From an uncultured Peptococcaceae bacterium (GTDB lineage Bacteria > Bacillota > Dehalobacteriia > UBA4068): a stretch of DNA of 6,666 nucleotides. A program made the position numbers and the translations under genes. The stretch lies in the NCBI GenBank assembly GCA_947307285.1, contig CAMZIS010000069.1, forward strand, positions 1-6,666. The letters run 5' to 3'. Shown here piece by piece: positions 1-6,164 of this stretch. Numbering within the stretch: position 1 is the first letter of the stretch; each line of letters begins with the position of its first letter. The notes beneath the pieces were generated by a model. That model was not told the origin of the DNA. It was given only the letters and a program-made list of their open reading frames with translations, and did not search any database.

Positions 1-867
1 GCCTACGGTCTGGCGATCACCATCAGCATGCTGATGATGACGGCCATGTTCTGCGTCTATATCGGCGTCCTGCACAAAAAGAGGATCGCCGCCTTCCTGT
101 TCGGCCTGGTATTCTTCGCCTTCGAGGGCGTGTTCTTCGTTTCCAGCCTGGGCAAGTTCATGGTCGGCGGCTATGTGGCTATCATCATCTCCGCTGCCAT
201 CCTCTTCATCATGATCTGCTGGTATCGGGGCACTGAGATCGAAAAGGCCCAGGATATCCATTTGTATATGCGGGACCACCTGGACGCCATCAAGGACCTG
301 CAGAACGACGATTCCATCCCCCTGTGCAGCAATAATATAGTGTATCTGACCAAGGGCGACGATTTTGAAAAGATCGACCGGGACATCCTGTATTCCATCC
401 TGGATAAGGACCCGAAGCGGGCGGACGCCTACTGGTTCATCAGCGTCAATACCACCAACGATCCGTATCAGATGAATTATCAGGTGGAGACCTACGGCAC
501 GGATTATATCTTCCGCGTGAACCTCTACCTCGGTTTCAAGGTGAAGCCCAGCGTCAACATCTACCTCCGTCAGATCGTCAACGACCTGCTGGCCCTGGGA
601 GAGCTGCCGCAGCAGAACCGGCGTCATTCCATCTACGGCCCCTCCGACGTGGGTTCGTTCAAGTTCTATATGATACGGGAGATGATCTCCCAGGAAGGCG
701 ACATCTCATCCCTGGACAATACGCTGATCCACGCCAAGCACTTCATCCGCCGCATGGCCGGCAACCCCATCGAGTGGTACGGCCTGAAAACGTCGAATAC
801 CATCGTGGAATACGTTCCCCTGTTCTTCACCTATCGGCAGAGCCCCGACCGCCTGAAGCGTATCTGA
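1..867 (+). CDS. kup: KUP/HAK/KT-family potassium uptake protein, C-terminal part (5' end outside window)
   Basis: The reading frame is open from base 1 and ends at TGA 865-867, giving the last 288 residues; the start lies upstream of the window. The first residues, AYGLAIT, match the conserved AYG(I/L)AVT stretch in the late membrane part of KUP transporters. About three hydrophobic segments follow (roughly residues 1-21, 29-50 and 55-75), ending in CWYRGTE, equivalent to the TWKRGRE boundary of the family. The rest is a soluble cytoplasmic domain containing IPLCSNNIVYLTKG (about 108-121), the counterpart of the family's VPGTAVYLT motif. KUP proteins are integral membrane K+ transporters, thought to act as K+/H+ symporters. 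The tail after AYG seems somewhat longer than in E. coli Kup. The gene ends its own unit, with a terminator about 110 bases downstream. Family assignment is confident; ion specificity is inferred from the family. Confidence 0.92.
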   Translation, partial: AYGLAITISMLMMTAMFCVYIGVLHKKRIAAFLFGLVFFAFEGVFFVSSLGKFMVGGYVAIIISAAILFIMICWYRGTEIEKAQDIHLYMRDHLDAIKDLQNDDSIPLCSNNIVYLTKGDDFEKIDRDILYSILDKDPKRADAYWFISVNTTNDPYQMNYQVETYGTDYIFRVNLYLGFKVKPSVNIYLRQIVNDLLALGELPQQNRRHSIYGPSDVGSFKFYMIREMISQEGDISSLDNTLIHAKHFIRRMAGNPIEWYGLKTSNTIVEYVPLFFTYRQSPDRLKRI

Positions 868-933
868 GGGATCTCAGCCCCATGTGCTGCGGGCGCCGCG
901 GGTATTGCGGCATTCCGCTTGAGCAATATCCGC
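864..933 (+). other. Stem-loops in the 3' untranslated region of the potassium transporter gene
   Basis: Two inverted repeats lie just after the gene. A short perfect one (CTGAG 864-868, CTCAG 873-877) encloses the stop codon. A larger one pairs GCGGGTATTGC (898-908) with GCAATATCCGC (923-933), 11 bp with one G-U pair. Its loop side holds a competing small hairpin, GCGG 907-910 with CCGC 915-918. No T-run follows, so these are not intrinsic terminators by themselves. They could slow 3' exonucleases or pause polymerase before the terminator at 978; that role is inferred. Confidence 0.5.
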
Positions 934-977
934 GCGGACACACAGGCCAGTCGAAGGTACAAAACAATAACGATAAT

Positions 978-1017
978 AAAGAGCATGCAGACTGCATCCG
1001 GTCTGCATGCTCTTTTT
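978..1017 (+). terminator. Rho-independent terminator of the potassium transporter gene
   Basis: A perfect 12-bp stem, GAGCATGCAGAC (981-992) with GTCTGCATGCTC (1001-1012), has an 8-base loop and is followed at once by TTTTT (1013-1017). AAA at 978-980 can extend the stem against the T-run. On the opposite strand the stem is followed by a weaker TTTATTAT run, so partial bidirectional activity is possible. Confidence 0.93.
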
Positions 1018-1070
1018 ATATACAGATTATATACAGAAATATCATTTGATATTGAAGAATTTAAAAATAA

Positions 1071-1084
1071 TGAAAGCGCTTGCC
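1071..1084 (+). promoter_or_regulatory. Possible cre-like (CcpA/LacI-family) operator
   Basis: TGAAAGCGCTTGCC resembles the Bacillota catabolite-responsive element (TGWNANCGNTNWCA), matching all defined positions except two near the 3' end. The core AAGCGCTT is an exact palindrome, as expected for a LacI-family dimer. It lies about 33 bases upstream of the -35 box of the proposed promoter, a position compatible with activation or with repression by looping. No regulator gene is in the window and one site of this length can arise by chance, so this is tentative. Confidence 0.35.
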
Positions 1085-1117
1085 ATAATACCGATCAGGC
1101 AGCGTATCCCGATGAAC

Positions 1118-1147
1118 TTGTTTTTTCTTATATTCATGTGGTATTAT
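1118..1147 (+). promoter_or_regulatory. Sigma-A-type promoter for the phosphatase gene
   Basis: A -35 box TTGTTT (1118-1123) and a -10 box TATTAT (1142-1147) are separated by 18 bases, and TGG directly before the -10 gives an extended -10 element. Transcription would begin near 1154, leaving an untranslated leader of about 70 bases. It is the best match in the AT-rich region and lies downstream of the previous gene's terminator. Confidence 0.6.
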
Positions 1148-1164
1148 CATATAAAAGAAAAACC

Positions 1165-1192
1165 GATAAAGAGTGTTAGACCGGCTCTTATC
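1165..1192 (+). promoter_or_regulatory. Small hairpin in the 5' untranslated leader
   Basis: GATAAAGAG (1165-1173) pairs with CTCTTATC (1185-1192) with one bulged A. The hairpin sits between the proposed transcription start and the start codon. No T-run follows, so it is not a terminator, and I recognise no known riboswitch fold. It may influence mRNA stability or translation; this is inferred from the inverted repeat alone. Confidence 0.35.
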
Positions 1193-1212
1193 CCGGGACC
1201 ACATAAATGAAG

Positions 1213-1217
1213 CGGAG
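1213..1217 (+). promoter_or_regulatory. Ribosome binding site that decides the phosphatase start
   Basis: CGGAG (core GGAG 1214-1217) lies 7 bases before the ATG at 1225. The alternative ATG at 1207 has only a weak GGGA (1195-1198) upstream. The spacing and stronger core favour 1225. Confidence 0.6.
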
Positions 1218-1224
1218 TCGACTG

Positions 1225-4200
1225 ATGAGAAAGACCGACAAAAGACCTTTAACCATAAAACGCGTCAGCTTCCTGCTGGTGTTCCTGGCCGCGCTGCTGC
1301 TGACGACAGCTTATGCCGCCGGCAATCAGCCTGCGGGAGCGGCTGTGGATCCGGTGGACAGAAGCGACAACTATTCGGCGGTCATGTACGACAACAGCAA
1401 CGGTCTGCCTACCTCCGAGGCCAACGATATAGCCCAGACCAGCGAGGGCTTCATCTGGATCGGCAGCTACAGCGGACTGGTCCGCTACGACGGCAACACC
1501 TTTGAGCGCATCGATTCCACCACGGGCATCACCAGCGTGGTCTGTCTGCTGGTGGATAGCCGCGACAGGCTGTGGATCGGCACCAACGACAACGGCCTGG
1601 CCATGCTGGAGCGCGGCGAATTCACCATGTGGAAAGAGTCCGACGGGCTGGGCTCCTCCAAGATCTGCTGTCTGGAGGAGGACAGCGACGGCAGCATCTA
1701 CGTAGGCACTACGGCCGGCATTTCGGTGGTCTCCCCGGACCTGACCCTGAGCCATCTGGACGATCCCCGCATCGCCGGCGTATATATGGAGCATATAATC
1801 CGCGGCAGCGACGGGCTGCTCTACTGCATCACCAATGAGGACGACTGTTTCACCCTGAGAGGCGGGGAGCTGGAAGACTATACCGGTCATAGCATGACCG
1901 TTATCGACGGCATCACCAGCATCCTGCCGGATCCAGACGACCCCGGGAAGATACATATCGGCACGGGAGAGTCCATGATCTATTACGGCGATCCCAAGAC
2001 CGATCCGGGAGCCATGAAATCCGTGGATATCTCTCCCCTGTTCAGCGTGATCAGCATGAAGCAAATCGACGGCAAGCTCTGGATCTGCTGCCGCAACGGC
2101 ATCGGGATGATAGACGACGAGGGCTTCCATCATCTGTCTGAGCTGCCCATGAACAACTCGGTCAACCAGGTCATGGCCGATTACGAGGGCAACCTGTGGT
2201 TCGTCTCCGCCCGCCAGGGCGTTATGAAAGTGGTAGCCAACAGTTTCCTGGACGTGTTCGAGCAATACGGCCTGGACGAGAGGGTGGTCAATTCCACCTG
2301 CATCTATGAAGGCCGGCTGTATGTAGCCACGGACACCGGACTCATCGTCCTGGATGATGAGGGACCGCTGTCCGCCCTGCCGCTGGCCTCGGCCCGGACC
2401 GCTTCCGGCAAAGAGCTGGAGTCCGCCGATCTGCTGCAGCTGCTGGACGGTGTGCGCCTCCGCTCTGTCGTCCGGGACAGCCAGGGCCGGCTGTGGATAT
2501 CCTCCTGGCGGGGCTACGGCGCCCTGTGCTACGACGGGAACGAAGTGACGGCCTTTACCGAAGAAGAGGGGCTGTTCTCCGACCATGTCCGTATCGTGCA
2601 TGAAACAAACGACGGTTCGCTGCTGGTGGTAAACACCGGCGGTCTGAACGTTATCAGGGACGACCGCATCGTCGCCGGTTACGGCAGGGAGGACGGCATT
2701 GAGAACCCGGAGACCCTGACCGTAGCCGAGGCGCCCAACGGAGATTACGTTATCGGCTCCAACGGCGACGGGATCTATGTCATCAACGACGAAGGCCTGC
2801 GGCGTATCGGTACTGAAGACGGGCTGAGCTCCGGCATAGTCATGCGCGTAAAGTACGATCCGGATCATAACGTGTTCTGGCTGGTCACCAGCAATTCCAT
2901 CTCCTACATGACCGAGGACTACCGGATCACCACGGTGCAGAATTTCCCCTACTCCAACAATTTCGACCTGTACGAAAACAGTAAGGGCGACATGTGGATC
3001 CTCAGCAGCAACGGTATCTACGTGGTACCCGCGGACGAGCTGCTGGACAACGGTGAGATCAGGCCGGTCCATTACGGCATCGCCAACGGCCTGCCCTACA
3101 TAACCACCAGCAACTCCTACAGCGAGCTGACGGAGGAGGGCGACCTCTATATCGCGGGCAACTCGGGCGTGACCAAGGTGAACATCGAAGCTCCGCTGGA
3201 GGAGATCAGCGATATCAAACAGGCCGTGCCCTATGTGGAAGCCGACGGCGAGCGGCTGTGGCCCGACGAAAGCGGCGGCTTCACCCTGCCGGCCAAAGTA
3301 CAGAAACTGACCGTATACGCTTATGTGTTCAACTATTCCCTCACCGATCCCCAGGTCTCCTATCAGCTGAAGCCCTTCGAAAAGAAGCCGGTGACCGTCA
3401 GCCGCAGCGAGCTGGACCCCATAACCTACACCAACCTGCCCGGCGGGTCCTATGAATTCGTGATGGAGCTGAAGGACGCCATGGGCCGGGGCAGCAAGAC
3501 CCTGACCGTTCCCATCGTCAAAGAAAAATCCCTGCATGAGCAGGCCTGGTTCTACTGTCTGATCGCCACGCTGGCCGCCATGCTCCTGACCCTGCTGTTC
3601 AGGGGCTACGTCCGCCGGAAGATGCGTACCATGGAAAAGCAGCACAAAGCAGAGACGGAACGCGAACGGATCGCGGCCGAGCTCGATATGGCGGCCAAGA
3701 TCCAGGAGGGCATGCTGCCCCACGTCTTCCCGCCCTTCCCGGACCGCAAAGAGTTCGACCTCTACGCTTCCATGAAGCCCGCCCTGGCGGTAGGCGGCGA
3801 TTTCTACGACTTTTTCCTCATCGACGACGACCACCTGGCCCTGGTCATAGCGGACGTCAGCGGCAAGGGCATCCCGGCCGCCCTGTTCATGATGGTGTCG
3901 AAGGCCCTGCTGAAGAATACGGCCAAGCTGGGCAAATCCGTGGAGGAGACCCTGACCTCCGTCAACGACACCATCTGCTCCAACAACAAGATGCAGATGT
4001 TCGTCACCGTATGGATGGGCATACTGGAGATCAGCAGCGGCAGGATCAGGGCGGCCAACGCCGGCCACGAATATCCCGCGGTCATGAAGAACGGCCGCTT
4101 CGAACTGCTCAAAGATAAGCACGGCTTCATCATCGGCGGCATGGATGGCGTGCGCTATAAAGAATACGAACTGCAGCTCACGCCGGGAGACAAGATCTTC

Positions 4201-4428
4201 GTCTACACCGACGGCGTGCCGGAGGCCACCAGCGCGGCGAAGGAGCTGTTCGGCACGGACAGGATGATCGACGCGCTGAACAGGGACCCCGCAGCCTCCC
4301 CGGAGGAGCTGCTGGCCAACGTGGGCCGGGCGGTGGACGGCTTCGTCATGAACGCCGAACAGTTCGACGATCTGACCATGCTCTGTCTGGAATACAAAGG
4401 CAGCGCCCCGGAACAGGCCGACCACTGA
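1225..4428 (+). CDS. Membrane-anchored sensory PP2C/SpoIIE-family phosphatase with two-component-regulator-type propellers
   Basis: From ATG 1225 the product has 1067 residues (1073 from ATG 1207). In order: a signal peptide or anchor (positive start, hydrophobic 14-29, likely cleavage near AYA 29-31); about fourteen Reg_prop-type blades (52-657) with recurring WIGT/NGL motifs; a Y_Y_Y-like beta domain (about 690-768); one membrane span (774-792); a charged coiled coil (798-826); then a PP2C/SpoIIE catalytic domain starting near KIQEGMLP (825-832). Metal-binding signatures are all present: GGDFYDF (D859, D862), ADVSGKG (D877), YTDG (D996) and FDDLT (D1048, D1049). The sensor should lie outside the membrane and the phosphatase in the cytoplasm. 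RsbU/SpoIIE relatives dephosphorylate STAS-domain anti-anti-sigma factors; no such partner, kinase or HAMP domain is visible here. Ligand and target are unknown. The gene has its own promoter and terminator and appears monocistronic. Confidence 0.9.
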   Translation: MRKTDKRPLTIKRVSFLLVFLAALLLTTAYAAGNQPAGAAVDPVDRSDNYSAVMYDNSNGLPTSEANDIAQTSEGFIWIGSYSGLVRYDGNTFERIDSTTGITSVVCLLVDSRDRLWIGTNDNGLAMLERGEFTMWKESDGLGSSKICCLEEDSDGSIYVGTTAGISVVSPDLTLSHLDDPRIAGVYMEHIIRGSDGLLYCITNEDDCFTLRGGELEDYTGHSMTVIDGITSILPDPDDPGKIHIGTGESMIYYGDPKTDPGAMKSVDISPLFSVISMKQIDGKLWICCRNGIGMIDDEGFHHLSELPMNNSVNQVMADYEGNLWFVSARQGVMKVVANSFLDVFEQYGLDERVVNSTCIYEGRLYVATDTGLIVLDDEGPLSALPLASARTASGKELESADLLQLLDGVRLRSVVRDSQGRLWISSWRGYGALCYDGNEVTAFTEEEGLFSDHVRIVHETNDGSLLVVNTGGLNVIRDDRIVAGYGREDGIENPETLTVAEAPNGDYVIGSNGDGIYVINDEGLRRIGTEDGLSSGIVMRVKYDPDHNVFWLVTSNSISYMTEDYRITTVQNFPYSNNFDLYENSKGDMWILSSNGIYVVPADELLDNGEIRPVHYGIANGLPYITTSNSYSELTEEGDLYIAGNSGVTKVNIEAPLEEISDIKQAVPYVEADGERLWPDESGGFTLPAKVQKLTVYAYVFNYSLTDPQVSYQLKPFEKKPVTVSRSELDPITYTNLPGGSYEFVMELKDAMGRGSKTLTVPIVKEKSLHEQAWFYCLIATLAAMLLTLLFRGYVRRKMRTMEKQHKAETERERIAAELDMAAKIQEGMLPHVFPPFPDRKEFDLYASMKPALAVGGDFYDFFLIDDDHLALVIADVSGKGIPAALFMMVSKALLKNTAKLGKSVEETLTSVNDTICSNNKMQMFVTVWMGILEISSGRIRAANAGHEYPAVMKNGRFELLKDKHGFIIGGMDGVRYKEYELQLTPGDKIFVYTDGVPEATSAAKELFGTDRMIDALNRDPAASPEELLANVGRAVDGFVMNAEQFDDLTMLCLEYKGSAPEQADH
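1378..3195 (+). repeat. Fourteen degenerate propeller blades within the phosphatase sensor
   Basis: The protein repeats a strand pattern of about 41-46 residues. Anchors in order: FIWIG, RLWIG, SIYVG, LLYCI, KIHIG, KLWIC, NLWFV, RLYVA, RLWIS, SLLVV, DYVIG, VFWLV, DMWIL, DLYIA. Most are followed six to ten residues later by a GI or GL turn and a strand of the VIDDEG kind. Fourteen blades suit two seven-bladed propellers, as known for Bacteroides hybrid two-component sensors. A longer insertion between anchors 8 and 9 departs from the regular spacing. The repeats are at protein level; the DNA copies have diverged. Confidence 0.75.
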
Positions 4429-4464
4429 CGAGAGCGGCCAGGGGGAGGACAGCACAGCGCAGCG

Positions 4465-4499
4465 AAAAGCTGACCGCCTGAAATGGCGGTCAGCCTTTT
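4465..4499 (+). terminator. Intrinsic terminator of the phosphatase gene
   Basis: CTGACCGCC (4470-4478) pairs perfectly with GGCGGTCAG (4485-4493) across the 6-base loop TGAAAT. AAAAG before the stem can extend pairing against CCTTTT (4494-4499) with one base unpaired. It starts 37 bases after the stop codon. The T-run is short (four), and the A-run on the left means it could also terminate transcription from the other strand. Confidence 0.8.
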
Positions 4500-4617
4500 G
4501 GCTCCACTCTGAAAACCAAATGCAGGTCTGACGGGTCCATGGCGCTCTTCCCCGCAAGAACCGCAGGTCGCTGCTGGCGTCCTGTGGTTTTATTTTGGTC
4601 GCATGAGGCGGGAGACC
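4500..4617 (+). other. Unassigned intergenic block with a second terminator-like hairpin
   Basis: Between the terminator and the next promoter lies a stretch with no credible + strand gene. It contains a second hairpin, AGAACCGCAGG (4557-4567) with CCTGTGGTTTT (4581-4591), 11 bp with two G-U pairs, followed by ATTTT; on the + strand this resembles a terminator. On the - strand a short frame from ATG 4540-4538 to TGA 4492-4490 encodes MDPSDLHLVFRVEPKG, which looks protein-like, and the frame stays open upstream to near 4648. It lacks a ribosome binding site and runs into the first terminator. It may be a dispersed intergenic repeat, a gene remnant or a small RNA; I cannot decide from the sequence alone. 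Confidence 0.4.
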
Positions 4618-4646
4618 TTGAACAGCAGGTGTTTATACTGTAAAAT
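4618..4646 (+). promoter_or_regulatory. Sigma-A-type promoter for the glycosyltransferase-transporter unit
   Basis: TTGAAC (4618-4623) and TAAAAT (4641-4646) are separated by the preferred 17 bases. Transcription would begin near 4653, giving a leader of about 33 bases. The surrounding AT-rich patch and the terminators upstream support an independent transcription unit. Confidence 0.65.
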
Positions 4647-4673
4647 TATAAGGCTCGACACTATTCGGAAAAC

Positions 4674-4679
4674 GGGAGG
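4674..4679 (+). promoter_or_regulatory. Ribosome binding site of the glycosyltransferase-like gene
   Basis: GGGAGG lies 6 bases before ATG 4686, a strong Shine-Dalgarno match that fixes this start. Another ATG at 4603 in a different frame has no such site. Confidence 0.85.
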
Positions 4680-4685
4680 GCTCCT

Positions 4686-6161
4686 ATGGCCGACAGATCA
4701 AAGATCATATTCGGAAACGCCGTCTCCGCCGGCGACTACAAAAAAGCGCTGCGGTCAAAGGCCAAATACGCCCGCAAATACGGCGACGACAGCGCAGCAG
4801 ATTATCCGGTGCGCCTCGCGGAAAACCGGGTGCTGTTCCCCCTGCTGGGCGTGCGCGACGTCCGGGTGGCCGAAGGCGAGGGCGACATTCCCTTCGACAG
4901 GGAAAAAGGCCTGATCGTGGGCAATATCCGCATGGGCTTCGGCCATTACCGCATCTCCATCGCCATGGCCTCCGCCGCCCGGGCCCTGGGCTACGAGCCC
5001 TACTGGATGGACCTGAACTCCTTCCCGGAGACCACCTGCACCAAGGTGATCAGCGCCCAGAACGATCTCTATTCCCTGGGCTCCCGCCTGTCCCAGAGAT
5101 CGAAGCTGTTCAACAGGTTCGTCTGGGAGCCCGTTAACTACGAGGGCTTCCGCAAGCTGAGCTACAACGCCTCTGACCAGAAGAACGCGGAGCTCATGGC
5201 GGCGGTCTTCCGCAACGTGCCCAAGGATATCCCGGTCATCGGCACCCACGTCTGGCCCGCCCAGGCGGCTCTCCACGCCGGCATGAAATACGTGGTCAAC
5301 GCCATCCCCGACAACTGGCCCATGGCCCTGCATCTGGCGGAAGGCAGCGTCCACATCATCCAGACCCGCCAGGCCTACCTGGGCTACCGCATCCTCAACG
5401 GCATGCAGGGCAAACGGGTGCTGCGCCCCATGCCCGCGGACAGTCTGGTCTATACCGGACACTATGTCGACCACGAGCTGACGGCCAACATCGAGGCCGA
5501 CTGCGCAGCCCGCCTGCAGCGGAAGAGGGACGGACAGCCCCTGCGCTTCCTGCTCACCATCGGCGGGGCCGGCGCCCAGAAGGAGATCTTCGCCGCCATC
5601 CTCCGCCACCTGCTGCCGGCCGTGAAAAGCGGCCGGGCCGCCGTCTGCGTGAATATCGGCGATCATAAAAAGGTCTGGGACTATCTGGCGTCCGCCGTGC
5701 CGGGCCTGAGCGACGTCACGACCACCCACTTCAACGACTGGGAGGATACCTGCTCTTTCTGCGGGCAGGCGCTCTCCGGCGGCGTGGAGGGCGTGCATCT
5801 GTTCTGGCACGAGAACATCTTCGAGGCGGTCTACGCCACCAACCTGCTCATGCGCTCCTGCGACGTGCTCATCACCAAGCCGGGCGAGCTGACCTTTTAC
5901 CCCGTGCCCAAGCTGTTCATCAAGCGGGTGGGCGGCCACGAGCGCTGGGGCGCCATCCACTCCGCCGAGGTGGGCGACGGCACCCTGGAGTGCGAGGATA
6001 TACCTCACACCCTGCAGATGCTGGACCTCTTTATGGATGAAGAGACCCTGCTCGCCGGGATGTGCGGCGCGATCTGCGACAATAAGACCATCGGTCTGTA
6101 CGACGGCGCCTATAACGCCGTGAAGCTGGCCATGGCGCTGAAAACAGATAAAGGAGAATAA
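4686..6161 (+). CDS. GT-B fold glycosyltransferase-like protein (MGDG synthase/MurG-related)
   Basis: The 491-residue product has no signal peptide or membrane span, so it should be cytoplasmic or membrane-peripheral. An N-terminal extension of about 74 residues, rich in Lys and Arg, precedes NIRMGFGHYRIS (80-91), which resembles the GxGH motif of MGDG-synthase/UgtP-type enzymes. HVWPAQAALHAGMKYVVNAI (188-207) sits where those enzymes carry their TDF-type motif, and YTGHYVD (256-262) parallels their TGxPV linker. The C-terminal half opens with TIGGAGAQ (291-298) and contains ITKPGELTFYP (396-406), like the ITKPGGLT donor loop, then VGGHERWGA (415-423), like PGQExxNA. Such enzymes move a sugar from a nucleotide donor to a lipid or other acceptor; donor and acceptor here are unknown. 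The Glu in PGEL, where relatives have Gly, is notable. The transporter gene follows 3 bp downstream. The fold is fairly sure, the reaction is not. Confidence 0.7.
   Translation: MADRSKIIFGNAVSAGDYKKALRSKAKYARKYGDDSAADYPVRLAENRVLFPLLGVRDVRVAEGEGDIPFDREKGLIVGNIRMGFGHYRISIAMASAARALGYEPYWMDLNSFPETTCTKVISAQNDLYSLGSRLSQRSKLFNRFVWEPVNYEGFRKLSYNASDQKNAELMAAVFRNVPKDIPVIGTHVWPAQAALHAGMKYVVNAIPDNWPMALHLAEGSVHIIQTRQAYLGYRILNGMQGKRVLRPMPADSLVYTGHYVDHELTANIEADCAARLQRKRDGQPLRFLLTIGGAGAQKEIFAAILRHLLPAVKSGRAAVCVNIGDHKKVWDYLASAVPGLSDVTTTHFNDWEDTCSFCGQALSGGVEGVHLFWHENIFEAVYATNLLMRSCDVLITKPGELTFYPVPKLFIKRVGGHERWGAIHSAEVGDGTLECEDIPHTLQMLDLFMDEETLLAGMCGAICDNKTIGLYDGAYNAVKLAMALKTDKGE
6151..6156 (+). promoter_or_regulatory. 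Ribosome binding site of the transporter gene, inside the preceding gene
   Basis: AAGGAG lies 8 bases before ATG 6165, within the last codons of the glycosyltransferase-like gene. This arrangement suggests coupled translation of the pair. Confidence 0.85.
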
Positions 6162-6164
6162 ATC

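Larger units (their letters stand above)
1018..1224 (+). other. AT-rich leader region between terminator and phosphatase gene
   Basis: This stretch is much richer in A and T than the flanking genes, and I see no credible protein in it on either strand. Frames crossing it are short, lack ribosome binding sites and read as low-complexity hydrophobic or lysine-rich peptides. It contains the operator-like site, promoter and 5'UTR hairpin listed separately, so it appears to be the control region of the phosphatase gene. Confidence 0.7.

Noticed and set aside
1018..1206. Metabolite riboswitch in the AT-rich leader
   Set aside because: Only one small bulged hairpin is visible, with no conserved aptamer core that I recognise and no expression-platform terminator before the start codon.
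919..1210. Short + strand frames of 67 to 91 residues in the region after the potassium transporter
   Set aside because: They run through the terminator stem and AT-rich leader, have no Shine-Dalgarno sequence and give no protein-like pattern.
1249..4557. A 1102-residue open frame on the - strand across the phosphatase gene
   Set aside because: It is the mirror of a GC-rich gene with G/C-ending codons. The translation is low-complexity (rich in H, Q, G, V, D) with no recognisable domain, while the + strand frame has clear conserved motifs throughout.
4603..4914. A 103-residue + strand frame starting upstream of the glycosyltransferase-like gene
   Set aside because: Its ATG lies before the -35 box of the promoter, it lacks a ribosome binding site, and most of it is an out-of-frame reading of the real gene.
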